From positions 34,222 through 98,221 of the forward strand of contig CBDFAX010000003.1 in the NCBI GenBank assembly GCA_965245735.1: a stretch of DNA of 64,000 nt. The letters are read 5' to 3'. The notes below the pieces were generated by a model. That model ran no database searches, was not told where the DNA came from, and saw only the letters and a list, made by a program, of their open reading frames with translations. A program made the translations under genes and the position numbers. Source of the DNA: Abiotrophia sp965245735 (GTDB lineage Bacteria; Bacillota; Bacilli; Lactobacillales; Aerococcaceae). Numbering within the stretch: the first letter of the stretch is position 1; each line of letters opens with the position of its first letter. Positions 1 to 8,143 of this stretch are shown in pieces.

Positions 1-22
1 GGCTCCGACTTTCCAGACACAA

Positions 23-58
23 AAAACCCATTATATCATATATGATATAATGGGTTTT
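23..58. terminator. Perfect 36-bp palindrome, likely bidirectional terminator
   Basis: The two 18-base arms are exactly complementary with no unpaired spacer. The outer part is AAAACCCA/TGGGTTTT and the core is almost pure A/T. Followed by T-rich sequence on both strands, it lies 10 bases past the stop codon of nrnA and fits a rho-independent terminator for that operon. It could also serve a gene arriving from the left, outside the window. Confidence 0.7.
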
Positions 59-68
59 CTTCTTCATG

Positions 69-1055
69 TTAAACTTCTTGCTCAAGCTCTTGGCGATATG
101 CTAGAACAGCTTGCCTTAACTCTTCTACAATGGCTTGACACTCAGCTAAACTGTAGGCATTAGCGCCACTAGCCATGGGATGACCACCGCCATCATGATT
201 AGCTGCAATCCCGTTGATGACAGGCCCTTTGGAACGAATACGGCAACGATAGTGATCACCATTGCCTTCTTGTTGAACGAAAATGACCCAAGACAGGACA
301 CCTTCGATACGCCCAGGCAAGGTCACCGCAATCTGGGTTTGTTCTTCACTGATGCCAAATGTCTTAATGTCTGCTTGGCTAATGGTCACCCAGGCGACAC
401 CTGCTTCATTAATGGACATGGTCTCAAAGATATGGCCTTGGAATTTGGCTTCTTCAAAACTCAATCGCATAAAGCGGTCACTAATCTCAAAGGATGAGAA
501 GTCATATTGCTTGAGCCAAGCCGCGACCTCTAAGGTCCGCGATGTGGTAGACTCATAGAGGAAACGAGCCGTATCAGACACCATACCAGTATAGAGCAGG
601 CGCGCTGCTTGATCCTGCATAGCTAGCTGGTCACCTAGGTGGCGACTGATTTCGGCGATTATTTCGCAGGTAGAACTTGCAATCGGGTGGACAATTTGAA
701 GTTGGCCATAATCATCCACAGGAGGATGGTGGTCTATCTTGACTAGGGTCGCGCCCTTGTCGTAGTGGTCGCCGTCAATCCGAGGTTGGTTGGCGGTATC
801 ACAGACAATAACCAGGGCACCTTGGTAGTCGGCGGCTGTTACCTTGTCCATAGAGCCAATCCACTTGAGCCCTTGGGTCGTCGTGCCGGCCGCTAAAACA
901 CGTTTGTCAGGGAAAGTCGATTCAATCAGAGACTTGAGTCCTAATTGGGAGCCGATGGCATCCGGATCAGGCCTCACATGGCGGTGAATAATAATGGTTT
1001 GGGCTGCATGAATTAATTGGATGAGGGCTTGAGCCTCGTGATGTTCAATATACAT
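69..1055 (-). CDS. nrnA: DHH/DHHA1 phosphoesterase NrnA (nanoRNase / pAp phosphatase)
   Basis: This 328-residue protein is predicted to degrade short oligoribonucleotides from the 5' end and to dephosphorylate 3'-phosphoadenosine 5'-phosphate, as NrnA (YtqI) does. Related family members also hydrolyse linear or cyclic dinucleotides. The metal-site motifs of the DHH fold are visible: RPDPDAIGS (residues 28-36), CDTAN (85-89) and the signature DHH (108-110). The substrate-binding DHHA1 motif GGGHPMASGA is at 289-298. Length is normal for the family. It lies 30 bases downstream of ytoI, the same pairing as ytoI-ytqI in Bacillus subtilis, so the two are probably co-transcribed. Confidence 0.9.
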   Translation of the reverse strand: MYIEHHEAQALIQLIHAAQTIIIHRHVRPDPDAIGSQLGLKSLIESTFPDKRVLAAGTTTQGLKWIGSMDKVTAADYQGALVIVCDTANQPRIDGDHYDKGATLVKIDHHPPVDDYGQLQIVHPIASSTCEIIAEISRHLGDQLAMQDQAARLLYTGMVSDTARFLYESTTSRTLEVAAWLKQYDFSSFEISDRFMRLSFEEAKFQGHIFETMSINEAGVAWVTISQADIKTFGISEEQTQIAVTLPGRIEGVLSWVIFVQQEGNGDHYRCRIRSKGPVINGIAANHDGGGHPMASGANAYSLAECQAIVEELRQAVLAYRQELEQEV

Positions 1056-1085
1056 AGTAGTTTTCTACTTCCTTACTCGCTAAAC

Positions 1086-2396
1086 TTAGTTACGTTCAAT
1101 CATTTGGCTGGTAATAATGGCCTTGGCCACCAAACTATTCTCGTGGAAAACATCCACCTGGGTCAGGGCTGCCCGACGGTTGTGGTTGAAGACATGGCCC
1201 TTAAACTGAATTTCATTGCCGATTTGGATTAGGTTGAAATAATGAAGGTCAATCTTCTCGATGACACTGTTGAGATGGGTCAACTCAAAGACCTTGCGAT
1301 CCGTCACTTGGGCAATCAGTTCCGTCAGAACTCCATAAGAGATTGTCCCGAAGTTACCAATCATCTGAGGTTGTACGAAGGCTTGGAAATCATAGTCCGT
1401 GACTTCACTGGCCACTTCTAACTGGGCCGTAATGTCTTCTTCAAAGGTATGGACCATTTGCGGTTGCTGTTGGACCACTTGAATGGCCTTGGAGACTTCC
1501 TCACGCGTCACCACCCCAAGCAGTTGAAGGTTGTCTTCCACCACTGGAATCATCTCAATATCCTGCCAAATCATCTTGTGCGAGACACTAGCCACCGACA
1601 TATGAGTCTTGACAGTCACCGGATTCTTGGTCATGACCCGCTCCAGCTGAATGGATTCTTGCTTACCTTGGACGTCCTTAGCAGCCACAACCCCAATCAG
1701 ACGCTGGTTATAACAGACAGGAAAACGTTCCTGACCTGTTTCTTCCATCAAGCGATTGAAGTCAGCCACCGAATCACTTGGCGCTAGAAGTGGCACCTGG
1801 GATAGTGGTGTGTAGATATCCCGAATGGTCATGATTTCCTTCTTAATCATCTGGTCCGCCATGGAGCGGTTGATGATGGTCGCTACCGTAAAGGTATCGA
1901 AGGTGGTGGAAATCACTGGCAAATTACGTTCATTGGCCAAACTAATGACTTGGTCACTAGCCTTGAAGCCCCCGGTAATGAGCACCGCCACGCCCTTTTC
2001 CAAGGCAAAGAGTTGGACGTCTTCCCGGTTCCCCACAATAATCAAGGAATCGTCGGTAAAGTAACGCTCCATAGCGTCCTTGGTCATGGCCCCAATGATG
2101 AATTTAGACAGGTGCTGGGTCAGTCCTTGGCTGCCACCTTGGACCTCCCCTTCAATGATCTGCACCACTTCACCAAAGGTTAGCATTTCCGGCGAATATT
2201 TTTGCTTCTTCTCAATGCGGATGGTCCCAACCCGCTCAATGGTCGAGACAATGCCTAGTACTTCGGCGTCTTTAATAGCCCGGTAGGCCGTTCCTTCACT
2301 CATCTTGAGATGCTTGGCAATCCCTCGAACCGAGATTTTATCCCCGATGGGGAGGGATTCAATGTATTGGATAATCAGATCATGCTTGGTTGCCAT
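1086..2396 (-). CDS. ytoI: YtoI-like regulator: HTH, DRTGG, two CBS, hotdog domain
   Basis: This 436-residue protein has the domain order of B. subtilis YtoI. An N-terminal winged-helix DNA-binding domain (about 1-65, with IAKHLKMSEGTAYRAIK as the HTH) is followed by a DRTGG domain (about 70-185, containing ITGGFKAS) and a CBS pair (about 190-310). A C-terminal hotdog/thioesterase-like domain ends the protein. CBS pairs usually bind adenine nucleotides, so the protein is probably a ligand-sensing repressor; no ligand is established here. A good ribosome site (AAGG, 8 bases before ATG) supports the start. The 15-base inverted repeat over its own promoter suggests autoregulation. The nrnA gene follows, which suggests control by a nucleotide that NrnA degrades. 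Confidence 0.85.
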   Translation of the reverse strand: MATKHDLIIQYIESLPIGDKISVRGIAKHLKMSEGTAYRAIKDAEVLGIVSTIERVGTIRIEKKQKYSPEMLTFGEVVQIIEGEVQGGSQGLTQHLSKFIIGAMTKDAMERYFTDDSLIIVGNREDVQLFALEKGVAVLITGGFKASDQVISLANERNLPVISTTFDTFTVATIINRSMADQMIKKEIMTIRDIYTPLSQVPLLAPSDSVADFNRLMEETGQERFPVCYNQRLIGVVAAKDVQGKQESIQLERVMTKNPVTVKTHMSVASVSHKMIWQDIEMIPVVEDNLQLLGVVTREEVSKAIQVVQQQPQMVHTFEEDITAQLEVASEVTDYDFQAFVQPQMIGNFGTISYGVLTELIAQVTDRKVFELTHLNSVIEKIDLHYFNLIQIGNEIQFKGHVFNHNRRAALTQVDVFHENSLVAKAIITSQMIERN

Positions 2397-2419
2397 ATAG
2401 TCACCTTCTCTTTAGACAC

Positions 2420-2457
2420 AAAATAACTGTTATACTTCATATTATAACAGTTATTTT
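2420..2457. promoter_or_regulatory. Inverted repeat over the ytoI extended -10 (probable operator)
   Basis: Two perfect 15-base arms (AAAATAACTGTTATA and its complement) are separated by 8 bases. Read on the minus strand, the first arm runs into TGTTATAAT, an extended -10 element with TATAAT at plus positions 2441-2446. The symmetry covers the core promoter of ytoI, as expected for a repressor dimer site. Because the arms are A/T-rich, it makes a poor terminator for dinB, though that use cannot be excluded. Confidence 0.6.
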
Positions 2458-2476
2458 AAAAAGTAACAGGCCTGTT

Positions 2477-3598
2477 TTACATTTTTTCAAAAGATAATTG
2501 CGTATTGACCTTATCGAGCTGGATTAGCCCAGCTGTAGAGACTCCCAGTAAGCGGACGGTCTTATGCAAATGACCGTGTAGCTCCCAGAGTTCCTGCACC
2601 GCCTGGCCAATCACCTCCACATCTTGGCTAGGAGAGCCCAAGGATAGTTGACGCGTTAAGGTCTCGAAGTCATCATAGCGAATCTTAAGCGTCACGGTCT
2701 GGGCGTGGAAATTCTTGGCCTTTAAGATTGCTACCACCCGCTTAGTCAGCTGGGTCAAAGCATCTAGAACCCCCTCTTCTTCCGCCAGAAACTGAATAAA
2801 GGTAGTCTCCTTACCAATGGACTTGCGCTCACGATGGGGCTGGACCGGCGCATCATGGACCCCGCGCACCTTGTAGTAGAGGGATTTACCCATTTTCCCA
2901 AAATGTTCAATCAGGTCTTCTAATTCAATTGCTCGCAAATCCGCCCCTGTCATAATCCCCCTCTGGTGAAAATATGGCACCGACTGCCGCCCCACCCCAT
3001 AGAACTTATCAATAGGTAGGTCATCTAAAAATTCCAAGGCTTGATCAGGAGTCACCACCGTAATGCCAAAGGGCTTACGGTAGTCAGAGGCAATTTTGGC
3101 TAGGAACTTGTTATAGGACACCCCGATTGAACAGGTTAGATTGAGTTCTTCCTTAATCTGGGCTTGAATGCGCTGGGCTAAATAGGTCGCACTTTGAATG
3201 CCCAGCTTATTATGAGTCACATCCAGGTAGGCCTCATCCAGGGACATGGGCTCAATCAAATCCGTGTACTGAGCAAAAATCGCCCGAATCTGCTGAGACA
3301 CTTGCTGATAGTGGGACCAATCGCCCGCAATAAAGACCGCATGGGGACAGCGTTTGAAGGCTTCAGCAGCGGTCATAGCCGAATGGATTCCATATTCGCG
3401 CGCCTTATAGTTGCAAGTAGAGACGATCCCCCGACCACCGGTTAACTTAGGATGCTTGGCAATCACAATAGGTTTGTGAGCAATCGCTGGATTATCCCGT
3501 GCCTCGACATTGGCATAGAAGGCATCCATATCCACATGCAGTATCTTACGTGATATGTCTGGCACCGGATCCTTAAACTCTAAAATCCCATAGCGCAT
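2477..3598 (-). CDS. dinB: DNA polymerase IV (Y-family translesion polymerase)
   Basis: This error-prone polymerase bypasses DNA lesions. The palm motifs are VDMDAFYANVE near the N terminus and SLDEAYLDVT about 75 residues later, which together hold the catalytic Asp, Asp and Glu. IGVSYNKFLAKIASD follows as the family signature. The C-terminal third carries the little-finger domain. The frame stays open further upstream, but AGGAGG six bases before the ATG at 3598 favours that codon (373 residues, normal for DinB). It is a single gene between the ytoI operon and the ABC operon. No SOS box was identified in front of it. Confidence 0.93.
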   Translation of the reverse strand: MRYGILEFKDPVPDISRKILHVDMDAFYANVEARDNPAIAHKPIVIAKHPKLTGGRGIVSTCNYKAREYGIHSAMTAAEAFKRCPHAVFIAGDWSHYQQVSQQIRAIFAQYTDLIEPMSLDEAYLDVTHNKLGIQSATYLAQRIQAQIKEELNLTCSIGVSYNKFLAKIASDYRKPFGITVVTPDQALEFLDDLPIDKFYGVGRQSVPYFHQRGIMTGADLRAIELEDLIEHFGKMGKSLYYKVRGVHDAPVQPHRERKSIGKETTFIQFLAEEEGVLDALTQLTKRVVAILKAKNFHAQTVTLKIRYDDFETLTRQLSLGSPSQDVEVIGQAVQELWELHGHLHKTVRLLGVSTAGLIQLDKVNTQLSFEKM

Positions 3599-3688
3599 GA
3601 TGCCCCTCCTCTCCCATGTCATACTTCTCCTCTAGTATACGAAAATTTGTTCGTGTTTTCAAGTGGTGAGCCTGCCCCAGATAGCAAT

Positions 3689-3724
3689 AAAAGGCAAGTA
3701 GCTAGATAGCTTGCTTGCCTTTTT
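3689..3724. terminator. Terminator after the ABC exporter operon
   Basis: AAAAGGCAAG pairs with CTTGCCTTTT, and an inner TAGCT/AGCT extension contains one bulge. T-runs on both sides allow it to act in both directions. It lies 5 bases past the stop of the ATPase gene. Confidence 0.8.
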
Positions 3725-3728
3725 ATCA

Positions 3729-4577
3729 TCATTTCACTTCGAAAAGTTCACGGTAGACCTGTTCACTGCCAAACTGGCGAGGCTCCACTCCTATCAGAGT
3801 CAATCCCGCTCCTTCCAAACCACCTAAAGCTTGGCTCAGTTGAGAGGCAGATACAAGAAAGCTATGATCCGATAAGCGACGAAACCAATCATCGGCTAAC
3901 TTTTCTTGAACAGTTACCACATAGTCACTCGTTTCACTTTGGGCCAAAGTGCGTTCAATAATTTGGCCTTCTTTAACAAATAGAATTCGACGAGTCATTC
4001 GGTCGATTTCATCAAGATTATGCGAAGAAATCAATACCGTCATCCCCTCTTCGCGATTAAGTTGCATCACTAACTCTCGAATCCGAATCAGGCTAGTAGG
4101 ATCTAAACCATTGTAAGGTTCATCCAGAAAAAGTACTTGTGGCCGGTGGAGAATAGCACAAGCAAAGAGCAAGTGTTGTTTCATTCCCAAGGAATAAGTC
4201 CCCACCGCTTGATCTAAATACCCTATCATTCCTACTCGTTCAGCCGTTTCAATAATGCTCTCTTTGGAGAATCCCTGGGCTAAGGCTATATACTGAAGGT
4301 GATCGTAGCCCGTTAGCTGTGGATAGAGAACACTATTATCTTGCATGAACCCAATCTTACGATAAAGTTCTTTACCTGCTGGCATGTAAAGCCCAGCTAC
4401 CTTTACTTGTCCCTCCGAATATGGCAATAAGCCCGTTAAGGCTGACAGTAAAGTCGTTTTACCTGCACCATTAGGTCCCACTAAGCCTACTACTTCCCCG
4501 GCCTCAATTTGAAAATTTACTTGCTTCAAAATCGCTTTACTGCCATAGGCAAGGCTCAGATTTTTCACTTCAATCAT
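3729..4577 (-). CDS. ABC transporter ATP-binding protein (ABC-2 / CcmA type)
   Basis: This 282-residue ATPase powers the permease encoded immediately upstream; the two genes overlap by four bases. Walker A is GPNGAGKTTLL (34-44). A degenerate signature, YSLGMKQ, replaces LSGGQ. Walker B and the D-loop are VLFLDEPYNGLD (about 147-158), and the H-loop is in LISSHNLDE. About 60 residues follow the ATPase core, as is common in the drug or lantibiotic exporter branch. The substrate cannot be read from sequence. There is no bacteriocin, immunity or two-component gene beside it. Confidence 0.85.
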   Translation of the reverse strand: MIEVKNLSLAYGSKAILKQVNFQIEAGEVVGLVGPNGAGKTTLLSALTGLLPYSEGQVKVAGLYMPAGKELYRKIGFMQDNSVLYPQLTGYDHLQYIALAQGFSKESIIETAERVGMIGYLDQAVGTYSLGMKQHLLFACAILHRPQVLFLDEPYNGLDPTSLIRIRELVMQLNREEGMTVLISSHNLDEIDRMTRRILFVKEGQIIERTLAQSETSDYVVTVQEKLADDWFRRLSDHSFLVSASQLSQALGGLEGAGLTLIGVEPRQFGSEQVYRELFEVK

Positions 4578-7003
4578 ATAGGGTCACGTCCTTTCAGAGT
4601 ACAAGGCAAGTACCTATTCAAAAACAAGCCTGCAAGACCACAGACTACTAGGCCAGTCCAATGAGTCAAAAGACCTTGACCTAAAGAAACAGAGAGGCGT
4701 CCGTCCAATACCGGGGCTAAATCCAAATAACGGAAGGGACTCATGGCCTGTGCCAGACTCGGCAATAAGAGAGTTGCCCCATAACCAATACCTAAGATTC
4801 CAGCGACTAAACTAATATAGATTGCAGTCGACTTAACCCATCTAGCAACAAAATGGCAAAGGCTATTAATAAAGTAAGTAACTGCAACAAACAGCGCGAA
4901 AGCCTCTAGATAGTAATACCAGCTAGGCATTATCTCAAAAAATTGATGAGTACTTGGCACACGTAAGCGCTGACCAATCCAACCACCCCACTGTTGGCCA
5001 TCTACTAAATATCTGACCTGAGGTAACTGAATATGACCTAAACCTGCTATTAAACTACCAGTCAAGGCAAGCAAGATAACTGCCCCTAGCATTAGTAGAA
5101 ACACCTGTTGAAGGCTTAAGCGTCGATGCAACTTAAGGAGATGCTTCCTTGCTAGAGGCAAGGTTGCCTGGAATCGCCAGCGCCCGGTTTCTTTATCTAG
5201 CACAGTAGGCGCTACTAGGAAGATTACCAAAATAACCCAGAGCCCTAAATAGAGACGCTCTTCAAACAAGTTACCGACTATTCCTAGTGCAGTATAAGAT
5301 TTCATAGGCTTGCTGACACGCGCTAGATAGGCTTCAAAGACCGCAATATCAATCGAAAGTGGTGGCTGGTCCTCACCACTTCTTGGTGATTGCTCATAAT
5401 TTGGAATATAGAGCGTCCAATATGGACCGCCAGGTAGCTGAAAATCAATCCCATAATTTCGTTTCCACTCGGCTAACTGATAATTGATGTAAGCATTCGG
5501 CATAAAAATCCAGTCACGGATTGGCAATAAAGTTCGATCACCTTTGCCTTGTAGGAAGTCAACATCCTCTTTCAGTTCATCGTACTCCATTTCCGTGGCT
5601 AACTTGGTTTTCCCTTGTTTAAGCTCCTCAACAAGAGCTTCCTGACGTTGAAAACTTGCTAGCGCTGCCTGATAGAGTTCTTCTGTTGGATAGGCCTGGC
5701 GATAATCACTCAGATTAATCTTAAGCAAGTCAGATTTTTGCGCAATGTTAGCTTCTTGTAATTGGTGGTACTGAATCCCCTGTGAAACGCCATAATAGAG
5801 GAAAAAGGCCAAGATACACAAGCAAATTTGCCACCAAAGGTGACCTCGTAATAGCTTCAGCCATTCAAAACTTGTTTGGAAACGACTAGAAGATAAGTCG
5901 TAACGGCGACGCGCTCGACCACGTTTAAGTACTGCATAGGATAGGGTTACTATGACCCGCCAAACACCAAGTAAGAGACCGAAAAGAATAACCACTGCAT
6001 AGAAAATTTCTAGGCTTGACTGGTGTAAAACAAAACCATTAATATCCCAGTAGCTAAAAATAGAATAAAAAGGATAGAAGTCAAAGAGGCGACTAAACTC
6101 AGCTAATAAAGTAACCGATACACCTAGCCCTAGCCAAACTAATAAAAGCTCTTGTACCCATCGATTAATAAGTAGCAAAATAAGCCAGAAAAGAATTACT
6201 AGCCCTAACCAGAATAGATAGAGAGCCAAGATTCCCTGCCACAGGGGCCAACCAGGTGCCATAGGATAATGAAGTAAAGCCGTAAGGGGAAGTTGGTCAA
6301 AAAGAACATGATAGATAGCCCACCCAACTGCCATCGACAAACCATAGCCTAGTCCCAGGCACAAGAATACACCTAAGCGCCGGCTTAGCAAACGACTATA
6401 AGGTACAGGTAAAGTTTTGAGAAAAGCCTGCTGATTAGAGAAGAAATCTCTTAGGAGTGGTAGCCCTACCAAATATGAGAACAACAAAAGCAGTGGAATT
6501 CCCAACAAATAAGGAGAGAGTTGTGTCATTAGATAACTGGATTCTCGCGTTGTCTTGACATCCAAGCGACCGATTTGGTAATTGACTTGCCATTCGATAA
6601 CAGGTAATTCTGCTTCTATCTGTTGTCGCGAGATACTCAATAACTCCTTACCCTGATTATTGAGAGCTAATAGGGTTCGCCATATAGAGAGCTTGTCCTG
6701 GTTCACTCGATCCCATTCTTCATAATAGGCCGCCACACTGTAATCAAAACGTGTCTTTTCTGCTTCCTTCAAGCTAACTAAAAGTGGATTTTCCTCTGAT
6801 ACTCCCTGCCTTTGCATGTTGGAGATGGACCAGTTCAAATCTGAAGCCAAACGATTGGCCTGTTGTCGCTCTTGGTGCCTTAGGTCATGACTAACCTGTC
6901 CACGATATAGTCCTAGCCCTAGCATGGTCACAAGTGGCAAGATTAAGAGTAAGTAGACAAAGCGATGATTCTTTAAAAAGTGCCTAAGCTCTAGTTTGAA
7001 CAT
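4574..7003 (-). CDS. Large ABC-2 permease, apparently two fused halves
   Basis: This 809-residue membrane protein partners the ATPase at 3729-4577. Two halves have the same plan. Each starts with a membrane segment (about 13-29 and 390-408), followed by a charged, presumably external region of 130-175 residues. That region leads into a group of hydrophobic segments (about 160-355 and 590-800). Typical ABC-2 permeases have about 250-400 residues and dimerise, so this looks like a fused pair. A basic loop, RGRARRRYD, joins the halves inside the cell. The start is supported by GAGG seven to eight bases upstream and by the promoter at 7064-7092. Substrate unknown. Confidence 0.75.
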   Translation of the reverse strand: MFKLELRHFLKNHRFVYLLLILPLVTMLGLGLYRGQVSHDLRHQERQQANRLASDLNWSISNMQRQGVSEENPLLVSLKEAEKTRFDYSVAAYYEEWDRVNQDKLSIWRTLLALNNQGKELLSISRQQIEAELPVIEWQVNYQIGRLDVKTTRESSYLMTQLSPYLLGIPLLLLFSYLVGLPLLRDFFSNQQAFLKTLPVPYSRLLSRRLGVFLCLGLGYGLSMAVGWAIYHVLFDQLPLTALLHYPMAPGWPLWQGILALYLFWLGLVILFWLILLLINRWVQELLLVWLGLGVSVTLLAEFSRLFDFYPFYSIFSYWDINGFVLHQSSLEIFYAVVILFGLLLGVWRVIVTLSYAVLKRGRARRRYDLSSSRFQTSFEWLKLLRGHLWWQICLCILAFFLYYGVSQGIQYHQLQEANIAQKSDLLKINLSDYRQAYPTEELYQAALASFQRQEALVEELKQGKTKLATEMEYDELKEDVDFLQGKGDRTLLPIRDWIFMPNAYINYQLAEWKRNYGIDFQLPGGPYWTLYIPNYEQSPRSGEDQPPLSIDIAVFEAYLARVSKPMKSYTALGIVGNLFEERLYLGLWVILVIFLVAPTVLDKETGRWRFQATLPLARKHLLKLHRRLSLQQVFLLMLGAVILLALTGSLIAGLGHIQLPQVRYLVDGQQWGGWIGQRLRVPSTHQFFEIMPSWYYYLEAFALFVAVTYFINSLCHFVARWVKSTAIYISLVAGILGIGYGATLLLPSLAQAMSPFRYLDLAPVLDGRLSVSLGQGLLTHWTGLVVCGLAGLFLNRYLPCTLKGRDPI

Positions 7004-7063
7004 TTTGCGACCTCCTCAAGGCTAAAATAGGTACAGATTAAAAAAACATTAAATATTAGTTAG

Positions 7064-7092
7064 ATTGTATCCGATTTCCTGCTTACTTTCAA
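7064..7092 (-). promoter_or_regulatory. Promoter of the ABC exporter operon
   Basis: On the minus strand, TTGAAA (plus 7087-7092) and TACAAT (plus 7064-7069) are 17 bases apart, a near-consensus sigma-A promoter. Transcription would start about 50 bases before the permease ATG. Confidence 0.7.
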
Positions 7093-7353
7093 GATAATTT
7101 TATCCCACTTGAATAAAATCTATTGTCTATTAAGCCAATGTTCGTAATTGAAGTATTTATTAGAATAGCTTATACCCTAAATGCTTCTATCTTTGAATAC
7201 CTCTACTTATTCTCCTTAATCAAGTCTCTAAACCTATTGCAGACTTAAATTCTTATTGGCTAATCTACAGTTTTCTATAAAATAGATTAAATACTTTTCC
7301 TAGTCACCTTTACTTTAGCAACGACTATCACTATAAAGTGCCCTCTTAAATAC
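7093..7353. other. A/T-rich non-coding stretch between the ABC operon and sodA
   Basis: About 260 bases of A/T-rich sequence lie upstream of the ABC promoter. I see no open frame with a ribosome site, no strong hairpin and no repeat. Its composition is clearly richer in A/T than the coding neighbours. It may hold regulator sites that cannot be recognised by eye. Confidence 0.5.
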
Positions 7354-7355
7354 AA

Positions 7356-7384
7356 AAAAGCTGAGACCTAAGTCTCAGCTTTTC
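7356..7384 (-). terminator. Terminator of sodA
   Basis: GCTGAGAC pairs with GTCTCAGC around a short CTAA loop, with flanking A and T runs. It lies just past the sodA stop codon. Confidence 0.85.
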
Positions 7385-7401
7385 TATGCGCTAGTCCAAT
7401 A

Positions 7402-8004
7402 TTAGTCCAAACGTGATGCTACCTTATCCCAGTTGACTACTGAGAAGAAGGCTTGGATATAGTCTGGACGACGGTTTTGATAGTGGAGGTAGTAAGCATG
7501 TTCCCACACATCTAAACCTAAAAGTGGCTTAAGCCCTAATTCTAAAGGTGTATCTTGGTTAGCGGTAGACAGGACTTCTAAGTGACCGTCACGGTCTACA
7601 AGCCAAGCCCAACCAGAACCAAAGCGAGTCGCAGCTGCCTTAGCAAAAGCTTCTTTGAAGGCTTCAACAGAACCAAAGTCTGCTTCTAAGCGAGACTTGA
7701 GCCCAGCAGGAATAGCTGCTTCTGAACTTGGTGCTTGTAGGCTTTCCCAGAAGAAGCTGTGGTTGAAGTGACCCCCACCATTGTTGCGGACCGCTGTTTG
7801 GATGCTTTCAGGCAAATCCTTAAGGTTAGCAACTAAGTCTTCGATAGATTTAGATGCCAAGTCAGCATGGCCTTCTAAAGCTGCATTCAAGTTGTTAACG
7901 TAGGTTTGGTGGTGTTTGGTGTGGTGAATTTCCATGGTGCGCGCGTCAAAAGCTGGTTCAAGCGCATCATAGGCGTATGGCAAGGCTGGTAATGTAAATG
8001 ACAT
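7402..8004 (-). CDS. sodA: Superoxide dismutase, Mn/Fe family
   Basis: This cytoplasmic enzyme converts superoxide to peroxide and oxygen. The N-terminal signature LPALPYAYDALEP, the helix with HHTKHHQTYVNN, the GGGHFNHSFFW motif and the C-terminal DVWEHAYYLHYQN supply the usual three His and one Asp metal ligands. Two ATG codons compete. AGGAGG sits directly against the first and seven bases before the second (8004), so the second is chosen, giving 200 residues. The gene stands alone, with a strong extended -10 promoter and its own terminator. Metal preference (Mn or Fe) is not settled by eye; Mn is usual in this order. Confidence 0.95.
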   Translation of the reverse strand: MSFTLPALPYAYDALEPAFDARTMEIHHTKHHQTYVNNLNAALEGHADLASKSIEDLVANLKDLPESIQTAVRNNGGGHFNHSFFWESLQAPSSEAAIPAGLKSRLEADFGSVEAFKEAFAKAAATRFGSGWAWLVDRDGHLEVLSTANQDTPLELGLKPLLGLDVWEHAYYLHYQNRRPDYIQAFFSVVNWDKVASRLD

Positions 8005-8035
8005 GGTCATTCCTCCTCGGATATAGTATACCTAG

Positions 8036-8063
8036 ATTATATCATGCTCAGTAGAATAGACAA
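8036..8063 (-). promoter_or_regulatory. sodA promoter with extended -10
   Basis: On the minus strand, TTGTCT (plus 8058-8063) and TATAAT (plus 8036-8041) are 16 bases apart, with TG one base before the -10. It is one of the strongest promoter matches in the window. Confidence 0.8.
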
Positions 8064-8110
8064 TCATTTTGCACTTGGTAGCGTTTATTTCACAAACTCA
8101 AGGCATGAAA

Positions 8111-8143
8111 AAAGCCCCTTATTCGCTAAGAATAAAGGACTTT
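8111..8143 (-). terminator. Terminator of recD2
   Basis: AAAGCCCCTTATTC and GAATAAAGGACTTT form a 14-position stem with two mismatches. A T-run follows on the minus strand. The stem overlaps the recD2 stop codon. Confidence 0.75.

Noticed and set aside
180..558. Overlapping plus-strand open frames inside nrnA
   Set aside because: They are antisense shadows of a well-conserved gene with catalytic motifs and have no ribosome site or recognisable product.
7093..7353. Possible small gene or RNA in the A/T-rich gap before the ABC operon
   Set aside because: No promoter-terminator pair or frame with a ribosome site was found. The only terminator there belongs to sodA.
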